A stretch of DNA of 64,000 nt. Origin: Poriferisodalis sp965215815. GTDB lineage: Bacteria > Actinomycetota > Acidimicrobiia > Acidimicrobiales > Poriferisodalaceae. The translations under genes and the position numbers were made by a program. Where the stretch lies: positions 1,984,001 through 2,048,000 of the forward strand of contig NZ_CBDCEO010000013.1 in assembly GCF_965215815.1 (NCBI RefSeq). The letters run 5' to 3'. A model generated the notes under the pieces. That model saw only the letters and a program-made list of their open reading frames with translations, ran no database searches and was not told the DNA's origin. Shown piece by piece: positions 44,255-52,958 of this stretch. Within the stretch, counting starts at the first letter, position 1. The number at the start of each line of letters is the position of its first letter.

Positions 44255-45973
44255 ATGGGTGATCTGCTGATTTCAGGCGGAACGTTGGTCGACGGAACGG
44301 GCGCCGAGCCGCGCCGGGCCGACGTGCTCATCTCCGACGGCGTGGTCGCCGAGATCGGCGAGAAACCGGGAGAACTGGCCGGCCGCCGTGTCGACCGCAC
44401 GATCGACGCCGAAGGCCACGCCGTCACGCCCGGTTTCATCGATGTGCACACCCACATGGATGCCCAGATCGCCTGGGACCCGATGGGCGAGAGCTCGTGC
44501 TTTCACGGCGTGACCACTGCGGTGATGGGCAACTGCGGCTTCACGCTGGCACCTGCCCGGCCCGACGCCCGCCACCTGGTGGTGCGCAACCTCGAGCGGG
44601 CAGAGGACATCTCCGCTGAGGCCATGGCGGCAGGCATCGACTGGACCTGGGAGACGTTCCCCGAGTACCTCGACTTTGTCGAGGCCACACCGAAGGGCAT
44701 CAACTACGCCGGCTACATGGGCCACTCGGCGCTTCGGACCTGGGCAATGGGCGAGGCGGCGTTCGATCGAGGCGCCAACGATGACGAGCTCGCGCTGATG
44801 CTGCAGCAGTTGCGCGACTCGCTGCGCGCCGGCGCTATGGGCTTCACCACGTCCATTTCCTATAACCACGAGACCGCCGACGACCGCCCGGTTGCCTCGC
44901 GGATGGCGGAATGGTCCGAGATCGATGCGCTGATCAGCGAGATGGGCGCCATGGGCGCTGGCATCTTCGAGCTGGCGAACCATGGCGATCTGCGCTCGCG
45001 AGACGCCGAGCGGAACGACGCCTACATCGCCAAGCTCGTCGAGCTGGGTGCCCGTACCCGTGTCCCGATCACCTACGGAATGCTGGCCCCCTCCAGCGCG
45101 GACCATCACTGGAAGCCAGTGATCAAGCTGCTGGACGGCATCAACGCTGCTGGGGGCATCTCGTGGGGTCAGGCGCACACCCGCCACCTCGGCACCTTGC
45201 TGTCGTTCCGCACCGCGTTGCCGTTTGACGCTCTGCCGCTGTGGCGTGACGTGCGCGCGGGTTCGCTGGCTGAACAGAGGGCCGCGCTATCCGACGCCGC
45301 CCTTCGTGCCCGCCTGGTCGAAGAGGCCACGAACGGCGACTACGGCCGGGCCCTCGGGCCGGAAGCCCGCAAGCCCGTGTGGGCGCACATCTACCCGCTG
45401 ACGCAGCCACTGCCGCCGTTTCGTTCCATCGAAGAGATCGCTGCCGAGCGGGGCGTGACGCCGATGGACGCCTTCGTCGACATCGCCCTCGACAGCGACC
45501 TCGAGCTGTTCTTTGTCCAGGCCATCGCCAACCAGGATCAGGACCTGGTGCTGCGCCTGATGAAGCATCCCCGCGCCATCCCGACCTTCTCCGACAGCGG
45601 AGCGCACGTCACCCAGATCATGGACTCGTCGCTGCAGACTCACCTGCTGGGACACTGGGTTCGCGACCGCCAGGAGTTCACGCTGGCCGATGCGGTGCGC
45701 CGCATCACCCAGCTGCCCGCGACGGCTTGGGGCTTCGACGACCGTGGCGTGCTGGCCGTCGGCAAGGCCGCTGACGTGAACGTGTTCGATCCCGAGACGG
45801 TCACACCTGATCTGCCCGAGCTGGTGCACGACCTGCCGGCGGGTGAGCCACGCCTGCGTCAGACCGCAACCGGCTTCGCGGCCACGATCGTCAACGGCGA
45901 GGTCATCACTGAGCACGGCAAGGTGACCGGTGCTGTGCCGGGCCACCTGCTGCGCGGCCCGCTGGCTCGCTGA
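44255..45973 (+). CDS. Amidohydrolase, N-acyl-D-amino-acid deacylase-like
   Basis: A 572-residue amidohydrolase from the ATG at 44255. LLISGGTLVDGTGAEPRRAD is the N-terminal beta-sandwich. VTPGFIDVHTHMDAQIAWDP holds the HxH metal ligands, VTTAVMGNCGFTLAPARP carries a C ligand as in D-aminoacylases, and FSDSGAHVTQIMD near residue 450 holds the catalytic aspartate. GVLAVGKAADVNVFDPETV is the typical C-terminal strand pair. D-aminoacylases of this subgroup cut N-acyl-D-amino acids or related cyclic amides. The neighbouring permease may import the substrate, an inference from position. Confidence 0.85.
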   Translation: MGDLLISGGTLVDGTGAEPRRADVLISDGVVAEIGEKPGELAGRRVDRTIDAEGHAVTPGFIDVHTHMDAQIAWDPMGESSCFHGVTTAVMGNCGFTLAPARPDARHLVVRNLERAEDISAEAMAAGIDWTWETFPEYLDFVEATPKGINYAGYMGHSALRTWAMGEAAFDRGANDDELALMLQQLRDSLRAGAMGFTTSISYNHETADDRPVASRMAEWSEIDALISEMGAMGAGIFELANHGDLRSRDAERNDAYIAKLVELGARTRVPITYGMLAPSSADHHWKPVIKLLDGINAAGGISWGQAHTRHLGTLLSFRTALPFDALPLWRDVRAGSLAEQRAALSDAALRARLVEEATNGDYGRALGPEARKPVWAHIYPLTQPLPPFRSIEEIAAERGVTPMDAFVDIALDSDLELFFVQAIANQDQDLVLRLMKHPRAIPTFSDSGAHVTQIMDSSLQTHLLGHWVRDRQEFTLADAVRRITQLPATAWGFDDRGVLAVGKAADVNVFDPETVTPDLPELVHDLPAGEPRLRQTATGFAATIVNGEVITEHGKVTGAVPGHLLRGPLAR

Positions 45974-45991
45974 GCAATCCCGCTGAGCAAT

Positions 45992-47158
45992 TCAGCCGGT
46001 CACCGGCTTCGGCCGGGAGGCGGCTGAGTTCAGGCTCTCACGCTCTTGTGAGACACCGGGGTTGGGGCGGTCGCCGACGTACGCGCTGCCGTAGTTGGGC
46101 TCGCTGAGCCATTCGATGTCGGCGATGGCCTCCTCGAAGCCCCGCCGTGCGTCCTTCCAGGCCGCCACGAATTGGTCTTCGGTCTCGTAGTCGAAGGGAT
46201 CACCCAGTCGCTGCTCGAGTGCGCCGTCGCGCTCGAGCGGATGGTCTGCCAGCCAACGGGCGGCGGCGCGCCACGCGTTGACGGGCTCGAGCACATCTCG
46301 GTAGCCGAGATCCCGCATTGTCGGCCCGATGTCGAGCACCCGGTGCGTGGTGGACCAGCTGCCCACCAGCGGGCGGGCGGGGACCGCAAGGTCATGCGGC
46401 AGCGACACCAGCTCCCAGCTGTGGTCGAGCTCGTCGGCGACGACCTCCGCGATCTGTGCAATCGACAATGCAGACGAGTCGGCCACGTTGTAGATGCCGC
46501 CGAGCGCGGCAGCAGGTGCGTCACAGGCCAGCAGCGTCGCGTGGGCGGCGTTGCCGATCCAACCCTGGCTCTTCACCGTGAGGCCGCCATCGGCCACGAC
46601 AAGGTAGGGCCGCCGGTCAAGCGCTCGCCGCACGAGGGGCCACTCGCGCGGCAGCGGCTGGCGAGGACCGTACAGCTGCGGGTAGCGCAGGTGAATGGCC
46701 TGCGGATGGTGTTCGAACACGGCTTCCTCGGTGACCCGAATCATTCGCAGCTTGCGAAACTCCTCCCCGTCGCCGACCAGTGGCGCGCCGTGCGGCAGCG
46801 GGACGGGCATGCCGAGGGGAAACAGATCATCTGGACTGCCAAAGCCGCGGTACACGCCGACGCCGCCGATCGACACGAAGTGGTCGCAGCGTTCTGCCAG
46901 CAGCTGTGCCAGCACCCGCAGACGCCCGTACATGACCACGGCAACGTCAAAGTCCTCGCCGCTGAGCGCTTCGCCGGTGGCCTCGCCGTCGAATGGATCG
47001 GTATGGATGTGTCGGACTTCTGGGTCGATGAGCTCGGTCTCGTGCCGCCCCGTGTGCAGGATGGTCACGTCGAAGCCGCGTTCGATGAGCCCGTTGACGA
47101 CGAGCGGACCGGTGGGCCCGGTGCCGCCCACCACGAGCGCTGTTTGCCGTTCGGTCAC
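45992..47158 (-). CDS. NAD-dependent epimerase/dehydratase family protein
   Basis: A 388-residue extended SDR-type protein from a GTG at 47158. TALVVGGTGPTGPLVVNGLI is the glycine-rich cofactor motif (GGTGPTG), GVGVYRGFGSP is the region of the catalytic tyrosine, and LRYPQLYGPRQPLPREWPLV is the usual substrate-side loop. The C-terminal 120 residues are rich in tryptophan and charged residues (YETEDQFVAAWKDARRGFEE). It resembles nucleotide-sugar epimerases but lacks clear sugar-binding motifs. It converges with the amidohydrolase gene (18-bp gap). Confidence 0.8.
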   Translation of the reverse strand: MTERQTALVVGGTGPTGPLVVNGLIERGFDVTILHTGRHETELIDPEVRHIHTDPFDGEATGEALSGEDFDVAVVMYGRLRVLAQLLAERCDHFVSIGGVGVYRGFGSPDDLFPLGMPVPLPHGAPLVGDGEEFRKLRMIRVTEEAVFEHHPQAIHLRYPQLYGPRQPLPREWPLVRRALDRRPYLVVADGGLTVKSQGWIGNAAHATLLACDAPAAALGGIYNVADSSALSIAQIAEVVADELDHSWELVSLPHDLAVPARPLVGSWSTTHRVLDIGPTMRDLGYRDVLEPVNAWRAAARWLADHPLERDGALEQRLGDPFDYETEDQFVAAWKDARRGFEEAIADIEWLSEPNYGSAYVGDRPNPGVSQERESLNSAASRPKPVTG

Positions 47159-47271
47159 CGGGCCATTGTGTCTGGCGCTGCTCGTTGTTGCCGTGAGGTA
47201 ACGCGGGTGCGCGACGTGTAGCTTCGTAGCGACCACATTCCGCATTGAAACGATGAGACCAGGGGGATGCT

Positions 47272-47514
47272 GTGGCGACCAAGGCTGGAGAGCGTCTGGA
47301 CTTCGACGGTGGTGTGCAGGTCATCGTCACCAAGGGTGGCGAGGCTGTCATTTCCTCGTCCGCCGGTGGCGAGGGCCTGAAGGTCGGCAAGCGTTACCAG
47401 GACGAAGATTCCGGTATCGAGGTGCTCGTCACCAAGCCGGGCGCGGTGACCTTGCAGTGCGACGGCAAGGACATGGCGCTGCAGGAGCCAAAGAAGACCA
47501 AGTCGGCCGACTGA
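47272..47514 (+). CDS. Small desulforedoxin-like protein lacking metal cysteines
   Basis: An 80-residue protein from a GTG at 47272 with an aggggg ribosome site. The C-terminal half (LKVGKRYQDEDSGIEVLVTK, PGAVTLQCDGKDM) follows the desulfoferrodoxin/rubredoxin-like N-terminal pattern G-x-x-Y-x-C-x-x-C-G-x-x-V ... G-x-L-x-C-C-G-x-x-M. The first two cysteines are replaced by D and S, and only one of the last two remains. It therefore probably keeps the fold but not iron binding. It lies just upstream of the enoyl-CoA hydratase/CaiB operon; function unknown. Confidence 0.6.
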   Translation: MATKAGERLDFDGGVQVIVTKGGEAVISSSAGGEGLKVGKRYQDEDSGIEVLVTKPGAVTLQCDGKDMALQEPKKTKSAD

Positions 47515-47573
47515 GGCCGATTGAGGCCGTATCGAGGCAACCTGCGCCGGCCACCCAAGGGGGTGGTGGCACC

Positions 47574-48269
47574 CTGAACCGCATCGAACACACCCTGGAC
47601 GGCGGCGAACTCGACCGCGTCGCAGCGCGTGCACTTGCCGACCTCTGCGCGTCGGTGCGCGAGGCACGCGAACCGGCTGTGCTGGTCCTGCGCAACGAAC
47701 CCGGCACTGACTTCTGCTCGGGCATCAGCTTCGATCCGCTCGAACTCCAGCCCGATCCGGCATCAGCGCTGGCAGCAGTGAGGAGCCCGGTGATCTGCGC
47801 CATCAGCGGCGCTTGCTACGGACCCGGACTCGAGATTGCGCTCGCCAGCGATATCCGCCTGTGCGATCAGACCGCTCGCTTTGCGATGCGCGACGCCGTC
47901 GATGGCCGGCTCCCGTCCTGGGGAGGCACGCAGCGCCTGCCTCGTGCAGTCGGGGGATCCCGGGCCAGTGCGATGCTGCTGCTGGGAAGCGAGATTGACG
48001 CACTCACGGCGCTGGAGTGGGGCCTGATAGGTGCGGTGGAAGAAGACCTCAACGGTGCTGTCGAACGCTGGCTCGACGAGCTGGCCGGCGCAGGGCCGTT
48101 AGCACTTGAGTTCGCGAAAGAAGCCGTCCACCGGGGTTCAGAGCTTCCCCTCGCCGACGGACTCCGTCTCGAGGGCGATTTGAACCACCAACTGGCCGCC
48201 ACCGACGACCGCGCCGAGGGCCTCGCCGCATTCTTCGACAAGCGCCCGCCGGACTTTTGTGGGCGATGA
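47574..48269 (+). CDS. Enoyl-CoA hydratase/isomerase family protein
   Basis: About 231 residues. The start is unclear: no ATG/GTG fits, and a CTG at 47574 behind aaggggg is the best guess. PAVLVLRNEPGTDFCSGISF and PVICAISGACYGPGLEIALA with DIRLCDQTARFAMRD are the crotonase core with its two oxyanion loops. LPSWGGTQRLPRAVG follows. The shortened N-terminus and GISF instead of GADL suggest a divergent member. Its stop overlaps the CaiB start (ATGA), so the genes are translationally coupled. Confidence 0.72.
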   Translation: MNRIEHTLDGGELDRVAARALADLCASVREAREPAVLVLRNEPGTDFCSGISFDPLELQPDPASALAAVRSPVICAISGACYGPGLEIALASDIRLCDQTARFAMRDAVDGRLPSWGGTQRLPRAVGGSRASAMLLLGSEIDALTALEWGLIGAVEEDLNGAVERWLDELAGAGPLALEFAKEAVHRGSELPLADGLRLEGDLNHQLAATDDRAEGLAAFFDKRPPDFCGR

Positions 48270-49261
48270 GCGTCTGGCTTCCACCGGGTCTGTTCGCGTA
48301 CGGATCTGAATTGGCCGCGGCCATTGACAGTCGGCTGGGCCGCACGTTGGTGGGAGACGGGGAAGCGTGGATCGACCTGCCCCGCCGGCTCGGTACTGCC
48401 GACGTGCCGAGCGCCCCCGTGCCCTGGGGCAATGGCGCGCTCTGCGTCGACCTCGGGCCCGACGACGTCGAGACGTGGGAACGCTTCGCCGAGGTGCACC
48501 GAAACGAGTCTGACCCCGACGCCGTCGCCGTTGCCGCGCAGGAATGGCGCCTTCCAGTCACGCCGTATCGCCGGATACCTGAGGAATCTGGCCGCCCGGT
48601 TGCGAGTGCATTTGGCGACGAGCCCACCGTTACGACCAGCATCGACGGAGCGAATGTGGTGGATCTGACCTCGATGTGGGCGGGCCCGCTGTGCTCGGAA
48701 CTGTTGGGTCGTGCTGGTGCCGAGATCCACAAGGTCACCTCCGCAGCCCGCCCCGACGGCTTGGCGGGCTCGTCCATGTACGCAGAGCTCAACGCTCACA
48801 AGACCGTGGTTGACGTGGATCTGCGGCTTGCAGCAGACCGACGCTCTTTCGACCAGATGCTGGCGTTGGCCGACCTGCTGGTCACCTCACTGTCTCCGCG
48901 GGCACTGGCCAATCTCGACCTGTTGCCTTCGCAGCTCTGTGCTCGGCACCCGGGTCTGCGCACCATGGCAATCACGGCGTTCGAATCGAGCTCTGTCGAG
49001 CGGGGCTGGATCGCATACGGCACGGGCGTGCACGCCGCGTCGGGTCTGGGCTGGCTGGGCGATGAGCCGCGGGCGCCCGCGTACTCCTATCCCGACCCCC
49101 TCGCCGGGCTTCGAGCAGCGGCCGTTGCGCTGGATCAGCTAACCGGCACCGCGTCGCAACATCAGGGGGTTTCGCTCGCTGGTGCCGTCGCGCCGCTTGC
49201 CGCCCGGGCCGCTTGCACTGTGACCGTCGGCGCCCGGACCGATGGGAACAGGTATGGCTGA
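48266..49261 (+). CDS. CaiB/BaiF-type CoA-transferase, short form
   Basis: A 331-residue protein starting at the ATG overlapping the hydratase stop. Residues 1-120 are not a CaiB domain (MSVWLPPGLFAYGSELAAAI). Residues ~128-330 are CaiB-like (NVVDLTSMWAGPLCSELLGR, AGAEIHKVTSAARPDGLAGS, ELNAHKTVVDVDLRLAADR). It is about 80-100 residues shorter than usual CaiB proteins and lacks the C-terminal substrate-side part. It may work with a partner subunit. It sits between two enoyl-CoA hydratase genes with overlapping stops and starts, so the three probably act on one acyl-CoA substrate. Confidence 0.72.
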   Translation: MSVWLPPGLFAYGSELAAAIDSRLGRTLVGDGEAWIDLPRRLGTADVPSAPVPWGNGALCVDLGPDDVETWERFAEVHRNESDPDAVAVAAQEWRLPVTPYRRIPEESGRPVASAFGDEPTVTTSIDGANVVDLTSMWAGPLCSELLGRAGAEIHKVTSAARPDGLAGSSMYAELNAHKTVVDVDLRLAADRRSFDQMLALADLLVTSLSPRALANLDLLPSQLCARHPGLRTMAITAFESSSVERGWIAYGTGVHAASGLGWLGDEPRAPAYSYPDPLAGLRAAAVALDQLTGTASQHQGVSLAGAVAPLAARAACTVTVGARTDGNRYG

Positions 49262-49976
49262 GCGAGTCCGGCTGGTCTTCGATCACGACGGCGTTGCCAC
49301 GATCACGCTTCTCCATCCGCCGCTCAACATCTACGACCTCGAGATGCGCGACGGGCTGATTGAGGCCATCACGGCAGTCCGCGACGTGCCCGATGTGCGC
49401 TGCGTGGTGCTCGCTGCCGAAGGCAAGCACTTCAGCGCCGGGGCCGACCTGTCCGAGTTCGGCACAGCCGAATCCATCTTCGAGGCACGGCAAATCCGCT
49501 GGGACCGCGACCCGTGGCTGCCGCTTGTGAATCTGCCGGTGCCGACGCTGTGCGCGTTGCACGGCTACGCCCTCGGCTCGGGACTGGAGATGTCGCTGCT
49601 CTGCGATCTGCGCATCGCCAGCACCGATGCGATCCTGGGACTGCCCGAGGTTAAGCTCGGCATGCTGCCCGCTGCAGGCGGCACTCAGAGCCTGACCGCC
49701 GCAATAGGACCGACTGCAGTGCTGCCACTGGTGCTCAGCGGACGCAGCATTGACGCCGTCGAGGCTCAGCGTCTGGGCATCGTCTGCGAGGTCGTCCCGC
49801 CCGATGACCTCGAAGGCAGGACTGTCGAGCTGGCGAGCGAGCTTGCGCGCATCAACCCGCTCACAGCACGGGCGCTCCGTCGCTGTCTTCGCGCCGCGAA
49901 CGATCTTCCGCTCGAGCACGGCCTCGCCACCGAGCGTCGCTGGGCCAGCCTCGTTGCCGCTGGCGCAGACGCCTGA
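49254..49976 (+). CDS. Enoyl-CoA hydratase/isomerase family protein
   Basis: A 240-residue crotonase-fold protein from the ATG at 49254, overlapping the CaiB stop by 8 bp. LLHPPLNIYDLEMRDGLIEA is the substrate strand. HFSAGADLSEFG and LHGYALGSGLEMSLLCDLRI form the oxyanion hole. LPEVKLGMLPAAGGTQSL holds one glutamate (PEVKLG) in the usual catalytic place. It is the last gene of the hydratase/CaiB/hydratase operon and is standard in length and motifs. Confidence 0.85.
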   Translation: MAERVRLVFDHDGVATITLLHPPLNIYDLEMRDGLIEAITAVRDVPDVRCVVLAAEGKHFSAGADLSEFGTAESIFEARQIRWDRDPWLPLVNLPVPTLCALHGYALGSGLEMSLLCDLRIASTDAILGLPEVKLGMLPAAGGTQSLTAAIGPTAVLPLVLSGRSIDAVEAQRLGIVCEVVPPDDLEGRTVELASELARINPLTARALRRCLRAANDLPLEHGLATERRWASLVAAGADA

Positions 49977-50109
49977 GGGACAGCAACTCTGCTGTGCTCT
50001 TGACTGCCGCTCATCGTCACGCCGCCTGAGCGCGCAAGGCAGCCTGCGTGGATGCCTGCTTCGGGGCGCGTGCGAGGACTCATGGGTGGTATCGCGATAT
50101 CATGATCTC

Positions 50110-50319
50110 ATGACAAGACAGACGACGGTCCGGCTGCCGGACGATCTGGCGCAGGAAGCTGAGGTCGTCGCCCGCGTTCAAGGTTCGAGTATGAATCCGC
50201 TCATCGTCGACTCGTTGCGCGCCGAGATCGGCCGGGTGCGCGCAGACGACGATTTCACTTCCACGGCGAAACGCCTGCTTGAGAGAGATCGCGAGCTGCT
50301 TGAGCGGCTCGCACGGTGA
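50110..50319 (+). CDS. Ribbon-helix-helix antitoxin of a Fic/Doc module
   Basis: A 69-residue protein from the ATG at 50110. MTRQTTVRLPDDLAQEAEVV is the ribbon and first helix, and SSMNPLIVDSLRAEIGRVRA the second helix, of a CopG/Arc-type DNA-binding domain. The rest (LLERDRELLERLAR) is a charged helix. It overlaps the Fic/Doc gene by 4 bp (GTGA), so it is the cognate antitoxin and autoregulator. A palindrome tatcgcgata (50090-50099) just upstream is a likely operator. Confidence 0.75.
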   Translation: MTRQTTVRLPDDLAQEAEVVARVQGSSMNPLIVDSLRAEIGRVRADDDFTSTAKRLLERDRELLERLAR

Positions 50320-50714
50320 CCAGGTATCTGAGCATCGCTGAGTATCTCTGGCTCGCCGAGCAGGTCACTGGAGTTCAGGCTGAAGAGCTATCCAGATCTG
50401 CCCGCATCGAATTGGCTGACTCAGCGCTGCACGCCCCGCAAGCGAGCTTCGGCGGGACGGATTTCTACCCGGACTTGATGGACAAAGCAGCGGTGCTCTG
50501 CTGGCGCTTGGCACGCAACCATCCGCTGCCAGATGGCAACAAGCGAGCAGCTTGGGCAGCACTCGTCATGTTCATCGATCTCAATGGCGGACGCTGGGAT
50601 CCTGATCCACCCGATTTCGACGACGCAGAACAGACGATGCTCGCCGTGGCAGCTGGCGACATCGACGAAGAATCCCTCGCAGCATGGCTCCGTGAGGGAG
50701 TCACATTCTCCTAG
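50316..50714 (+). CDS. Fic/Doc-family toxin
   Basis: A 132-residue protein from the GTG at 50316. HPLPDGNKRAAW (residues 69-80) is the Fic motif H-x-F/L-x-D/E-G-N-K/G-R; the spacing matches Doc toxins. Fic enzymes AMP-ylate, and Doc phosphorylates EF-Tu to halt translation. The N-terminus (YLSIAEYLWLAEQVTG) matches Doc-type proteins, as does the length. An IS1182-type element begins at its stop codon: the TAG is part of the duplicated CTAG target, so the C-terminus is intact. Confidence 0.82.
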   Translation: MTRYLSIAEYLWLAEQVTGVQAEELSRSARIELADSALHAPQASFGGTDFYPDLMDKAAVLCWRLARNHPLPDGNKRAAWAALVMFIDLNGGRWDPDPPDFDDAEQTMLAVAAGDIDEESLAAWLREGVTFS

Positions 50715-52475
50715 GAGGGTGGTCGGCAATTGGGGTGTGGTGTGTGTTGTTTGTTGAGCGTGCGCGGTTGTCTGGTTGGTGGTTCGGGGTGGGTTGGGCG
50801 CGGGTGTTCTGCCTGATGATGCCCAGGCACATCGTCGGTCGGCCAGTGGGGCCCGGGGTCGCCGGTCGGGGCGGGTGTTTTACCTGATGATGCCGAGGCG
50901 GCCGGCGCGGTCGAGGTTGAGGGCGGCGATGCGCAGGTCGAGCCACAGGTTGGCCTTGTCGAGGCCGCGCCAGGGGACGTTTTTGGTGCGGGACTTGATC
51001 TGGGCGATCTTGCGTTCGGCCTGGGATCGCAATCGGTATCTGGCGAGAAACTCGGGTTCGTGGCGTTGTGCTCTTGCGGGGGCGAGGAGTTCTTCGTGGG
51101 GGTTGATCTCGATGATGCGGCCGCCGTCGCGTGTGGTGCATCGGGGCTTGAGCTCGCATGCTGAACAATCCGTTGCCGCGAACCGCACCTGGCGCCGTTT
51201 GGCGCCGTTCGGCGGCGGGATGGGTGCGGTGTTTCCTTGCGGGCAGGTGACCGTCGCTGCTTCGAGGTCGATGTCGAAGTCGGCTTTGGTGAGCTTGTCG
51301 CCGCGGGTCGGGATCGGCTGGGCGGGGGCGACGAGGTCGATGCCTCGGTCGGCCATCGCTTGACGGGTGGGCCCCGATCCGTAGTGGGTGTCGGCGATGA
51401 TCTCGGCGACCGGGACCGGGTCGGCGTCGATGAGGTCTTCGATCACAGCGGCGTCGTGGACAGTCGCGAGCGTCGCGGTCGCTGAGCAGATCAGGTCCGA
51501 GTCCACATCCGCGGAGACGTGCAGCTTGTATCCGTCGTAGCGGTCCGAGCGGGAACGGTGCCCGTGCCGAGCGTCGGGATCGACCATCGAGATGACCCGG
51601 CCGGGGGCCACTCTTTGAGCTATCCGCGGGGTTTGGGCTCCGTCGTCGTCGGCGGCGATCTCGATGTCCTGGCCCGCCACGACCCTCAGCAGCTCGACCG
51701 CCCCAGCCAGGCCCGGGTCCCCGAAACGGGCGCAGAACCCGATGACGGTCTCGGCGTCGCCGAACAGCTCCGCGACCAAAGCGGCCCGTGCGCAGGGATC
51801 AGCCCACATGATCTGCGGTTTGCCTCGCCGGTCGTAGTCCTCACGCGACAACAGCCCCGCCAGCTCCGCTGCGGCCCCGGCGTCGATCCCGCCCAGCACC
51901 TCGATGCACTTGCGGACCCCGGACCTGATCAGCGTGATCGTGTCCTGGGTCAGCACCGAGTCCGCCACACCGGTCGAGTCCATCGTGCGGCGATGGCCGA
52001 TCACCCCGGCGCGTTTGGCTGCGATCTTGACACGATCCCCCAAAAAGGACTCCATCCCGGCGCGAACCAGACGCGCCCGGAACTCCACCAGCACCACATG
52101 CGCTATCCCCCGATGCTCCAACGGCAAACCCAGCGCCGCTTTCCACGACATGTCGAACCGCGAACGGCGCTCCGCCTCGCGGTCCGACACGCCATAGAAC
52201 AACTGCAACAACAACAACGCCGCCACCACCGACGGCGGATGCGACCGCCGACCACGGCCAGACGCGTACAACGCATCAAAATCGGCATCACAGAACAACT
52301 CGCCCCGAGCCTGCCCCAACGTCGCCAAGAAACCCTCAGTGTCGAGCAGGCCGCCCACCATCACCCCGACATCGAAAATCGAACCCTGACCATCAGCCGA
52401 ACCGCGCACCCCACCATCATCCGCGATCACGCCCCCCAACACCAGGACCCACACCCGAACTTTCCGACCACCCTC
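50715..52475. mobile_element. IS1182-type insertion sequence, copy A
   Basis: A 1761-bp element bounded by inverted repeats gagggtggtcgg (50715-50726) and ccgaccaccctc (52464-52475) and flanked by CTAG on both sides (50711-50714 and 52476-52479). It carries one transposase gene on the minus strand. A second, apparently identical copy is at 56616-58376 in the same orientation, so movement is recent. Immediately right of its CTAG lies another gagggtggtcgg (52480-52491), a solo copy of the element's end. Confidence 0.85.
50880..52454 (-). CDS. IS1182-family transposase (copy A)
   Basis: A 524-residue transposase. The N-terminal DUF772-type region is FDALYASGRGRRSHPPSVVA, then LLLLQLFYGVSDREAERRSR. 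The catalytic region has RRTMDSTGVADS and VIADTHYGSG segments, which hold DDE-type acidic residues. The C-terminal part has CSACELKPRCT and FLARYRLRSQAERKIAQIKS, the conserved Y-(2)-R-(3)-E-(6)-K signature of DDE transposases. The GTG start is near the IS end; a later start at MVGGLLDTEG is possible. The frame is uninterrupted, so the gene may be active. Confidence 0.85.
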   Translation of the reverse strand: MWVLVLGGVIADDGGVRGSADGQGSIFDVGVMVGGLLDTEGFLATLGQARGELFCDADFDALYASGRGRRSHPPSVVAALLLLQLFYGVSDREAERRSRFDMSWKAALGLPLEHRGIAHVVLVEFRARLVRAGMESFLGDRVKIAAKRAGVIGHRRTMDSTGVADSVLTQDTITLIRSGVRKCIEVLGGIDAGAAAELAGLLSREDYDRRGKPQIMWADPCARAALVAELFGDAETVIGFCARFGDPGLAGAVELLRVVAGQDIEIAADDDGAQTPRIAQRVAPGRVISMVDPDARHGHRSRSDRYDGYKLHVSADVDSDLICSATATLATVHDAAVIEDLIDADPVPVAEIIADTHYGSGPTRQAMADRGIDLVAPAQPIPTRGDKLTKADFDIDLEAATVTCPQGNTAPIPPPNGAKRRQVRFAATDCSACELKPRCTTRDGGRIIEINPHEELLAPARAQRHEPEFLARYRLRSQAERKIAQIKSRTKNVPWRGLDKANLWLDLRIAALNLDRAGRLGIIR

Positions 52476-52521
52476 CTAGGAGGGTGGTCGGGGGTGACGG
52501 AGTGGGAGATGGGCGCTGCGT

Positions 52522-52947
52522 CTAGCGGGAGACGACGCAGAACTCGGAGCCTTCGGGGTCGGCCATGACGGTGGCGCGGAAGCCGAGATGACCGTCAGGT
52601 TCGGTCTCGGTGCTGGCCGGCACCAGCACGGTCGCGCCGAGCGCCACCAGGCGGGTTACCTCGCTGTCCATGTCGCGGGTGAACAGATCGAGATGGGCCC
52701 GCAGTTTCGCCGTCTTGGCTTCAGGCACGCGCTGGATGGTCAGGTGGTTCAGCATCCGGCCGCCGCCCGCGTCCGACAGCGTGATGTAGGGACGGCCGTT
52801 GCCGACCCGCTGAGCAAAACCGACCGCTGCCTGCCAGAAATCGGCAATTCGCTCCGGATCGGAGCAGTCAATCGTCACGCCTACGGCCCGCAGCTGCGAG
52901 CCGTTCTCAGTGGCGCTGTCGGTGGTATCGGGGGCCGATTCGCTCAT
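52522..52947 (-). CDS. VOC-family (glyoxalase-like) protein
   Basis: A 141-residue protein. After 20 disordered residues it has VGVTIDCSDPERIADFWQAA, RPYITLSDAGGGRMLNHLTI, HLDLFTRDMDSEVTRLVALG and ATVMADPEGSEFCVV, the standard strands of an actinobacterial glyoxalase-like family. The HL-D and PEGSEFC segments are where metal ligands lie in this family. Substrate unknown. It lies between the two IS1182 copies, with a 12-bp gap to the acetoacetate-decarboxylase-like gene on the same strand. Confidence 0.82.
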   Translation of the reverse strand: MSESAPDTTDSATENGSQLRAVGVTIDCSDPERIADFWQAAVGFAQRVGNGRPYITLSDAGGGRMLNHLTIQRVPEAKTAKLRAHLDLFTRDMDSEVTRLVALGATVLVPASTETEPDGHLGFRATVMADPEGSEFCVVSR

Positions 52948-52958
52948 GGCAGCGGACG

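Noticed and set aside
45966..45992. Direct repeat gctgagcaat between the convergent amidohydrolase and epimerase genes as a terminator
   Set aside because: The two copies are direct, not inverted, and no stable hairpin is evident beyond short GC-rich pairs.
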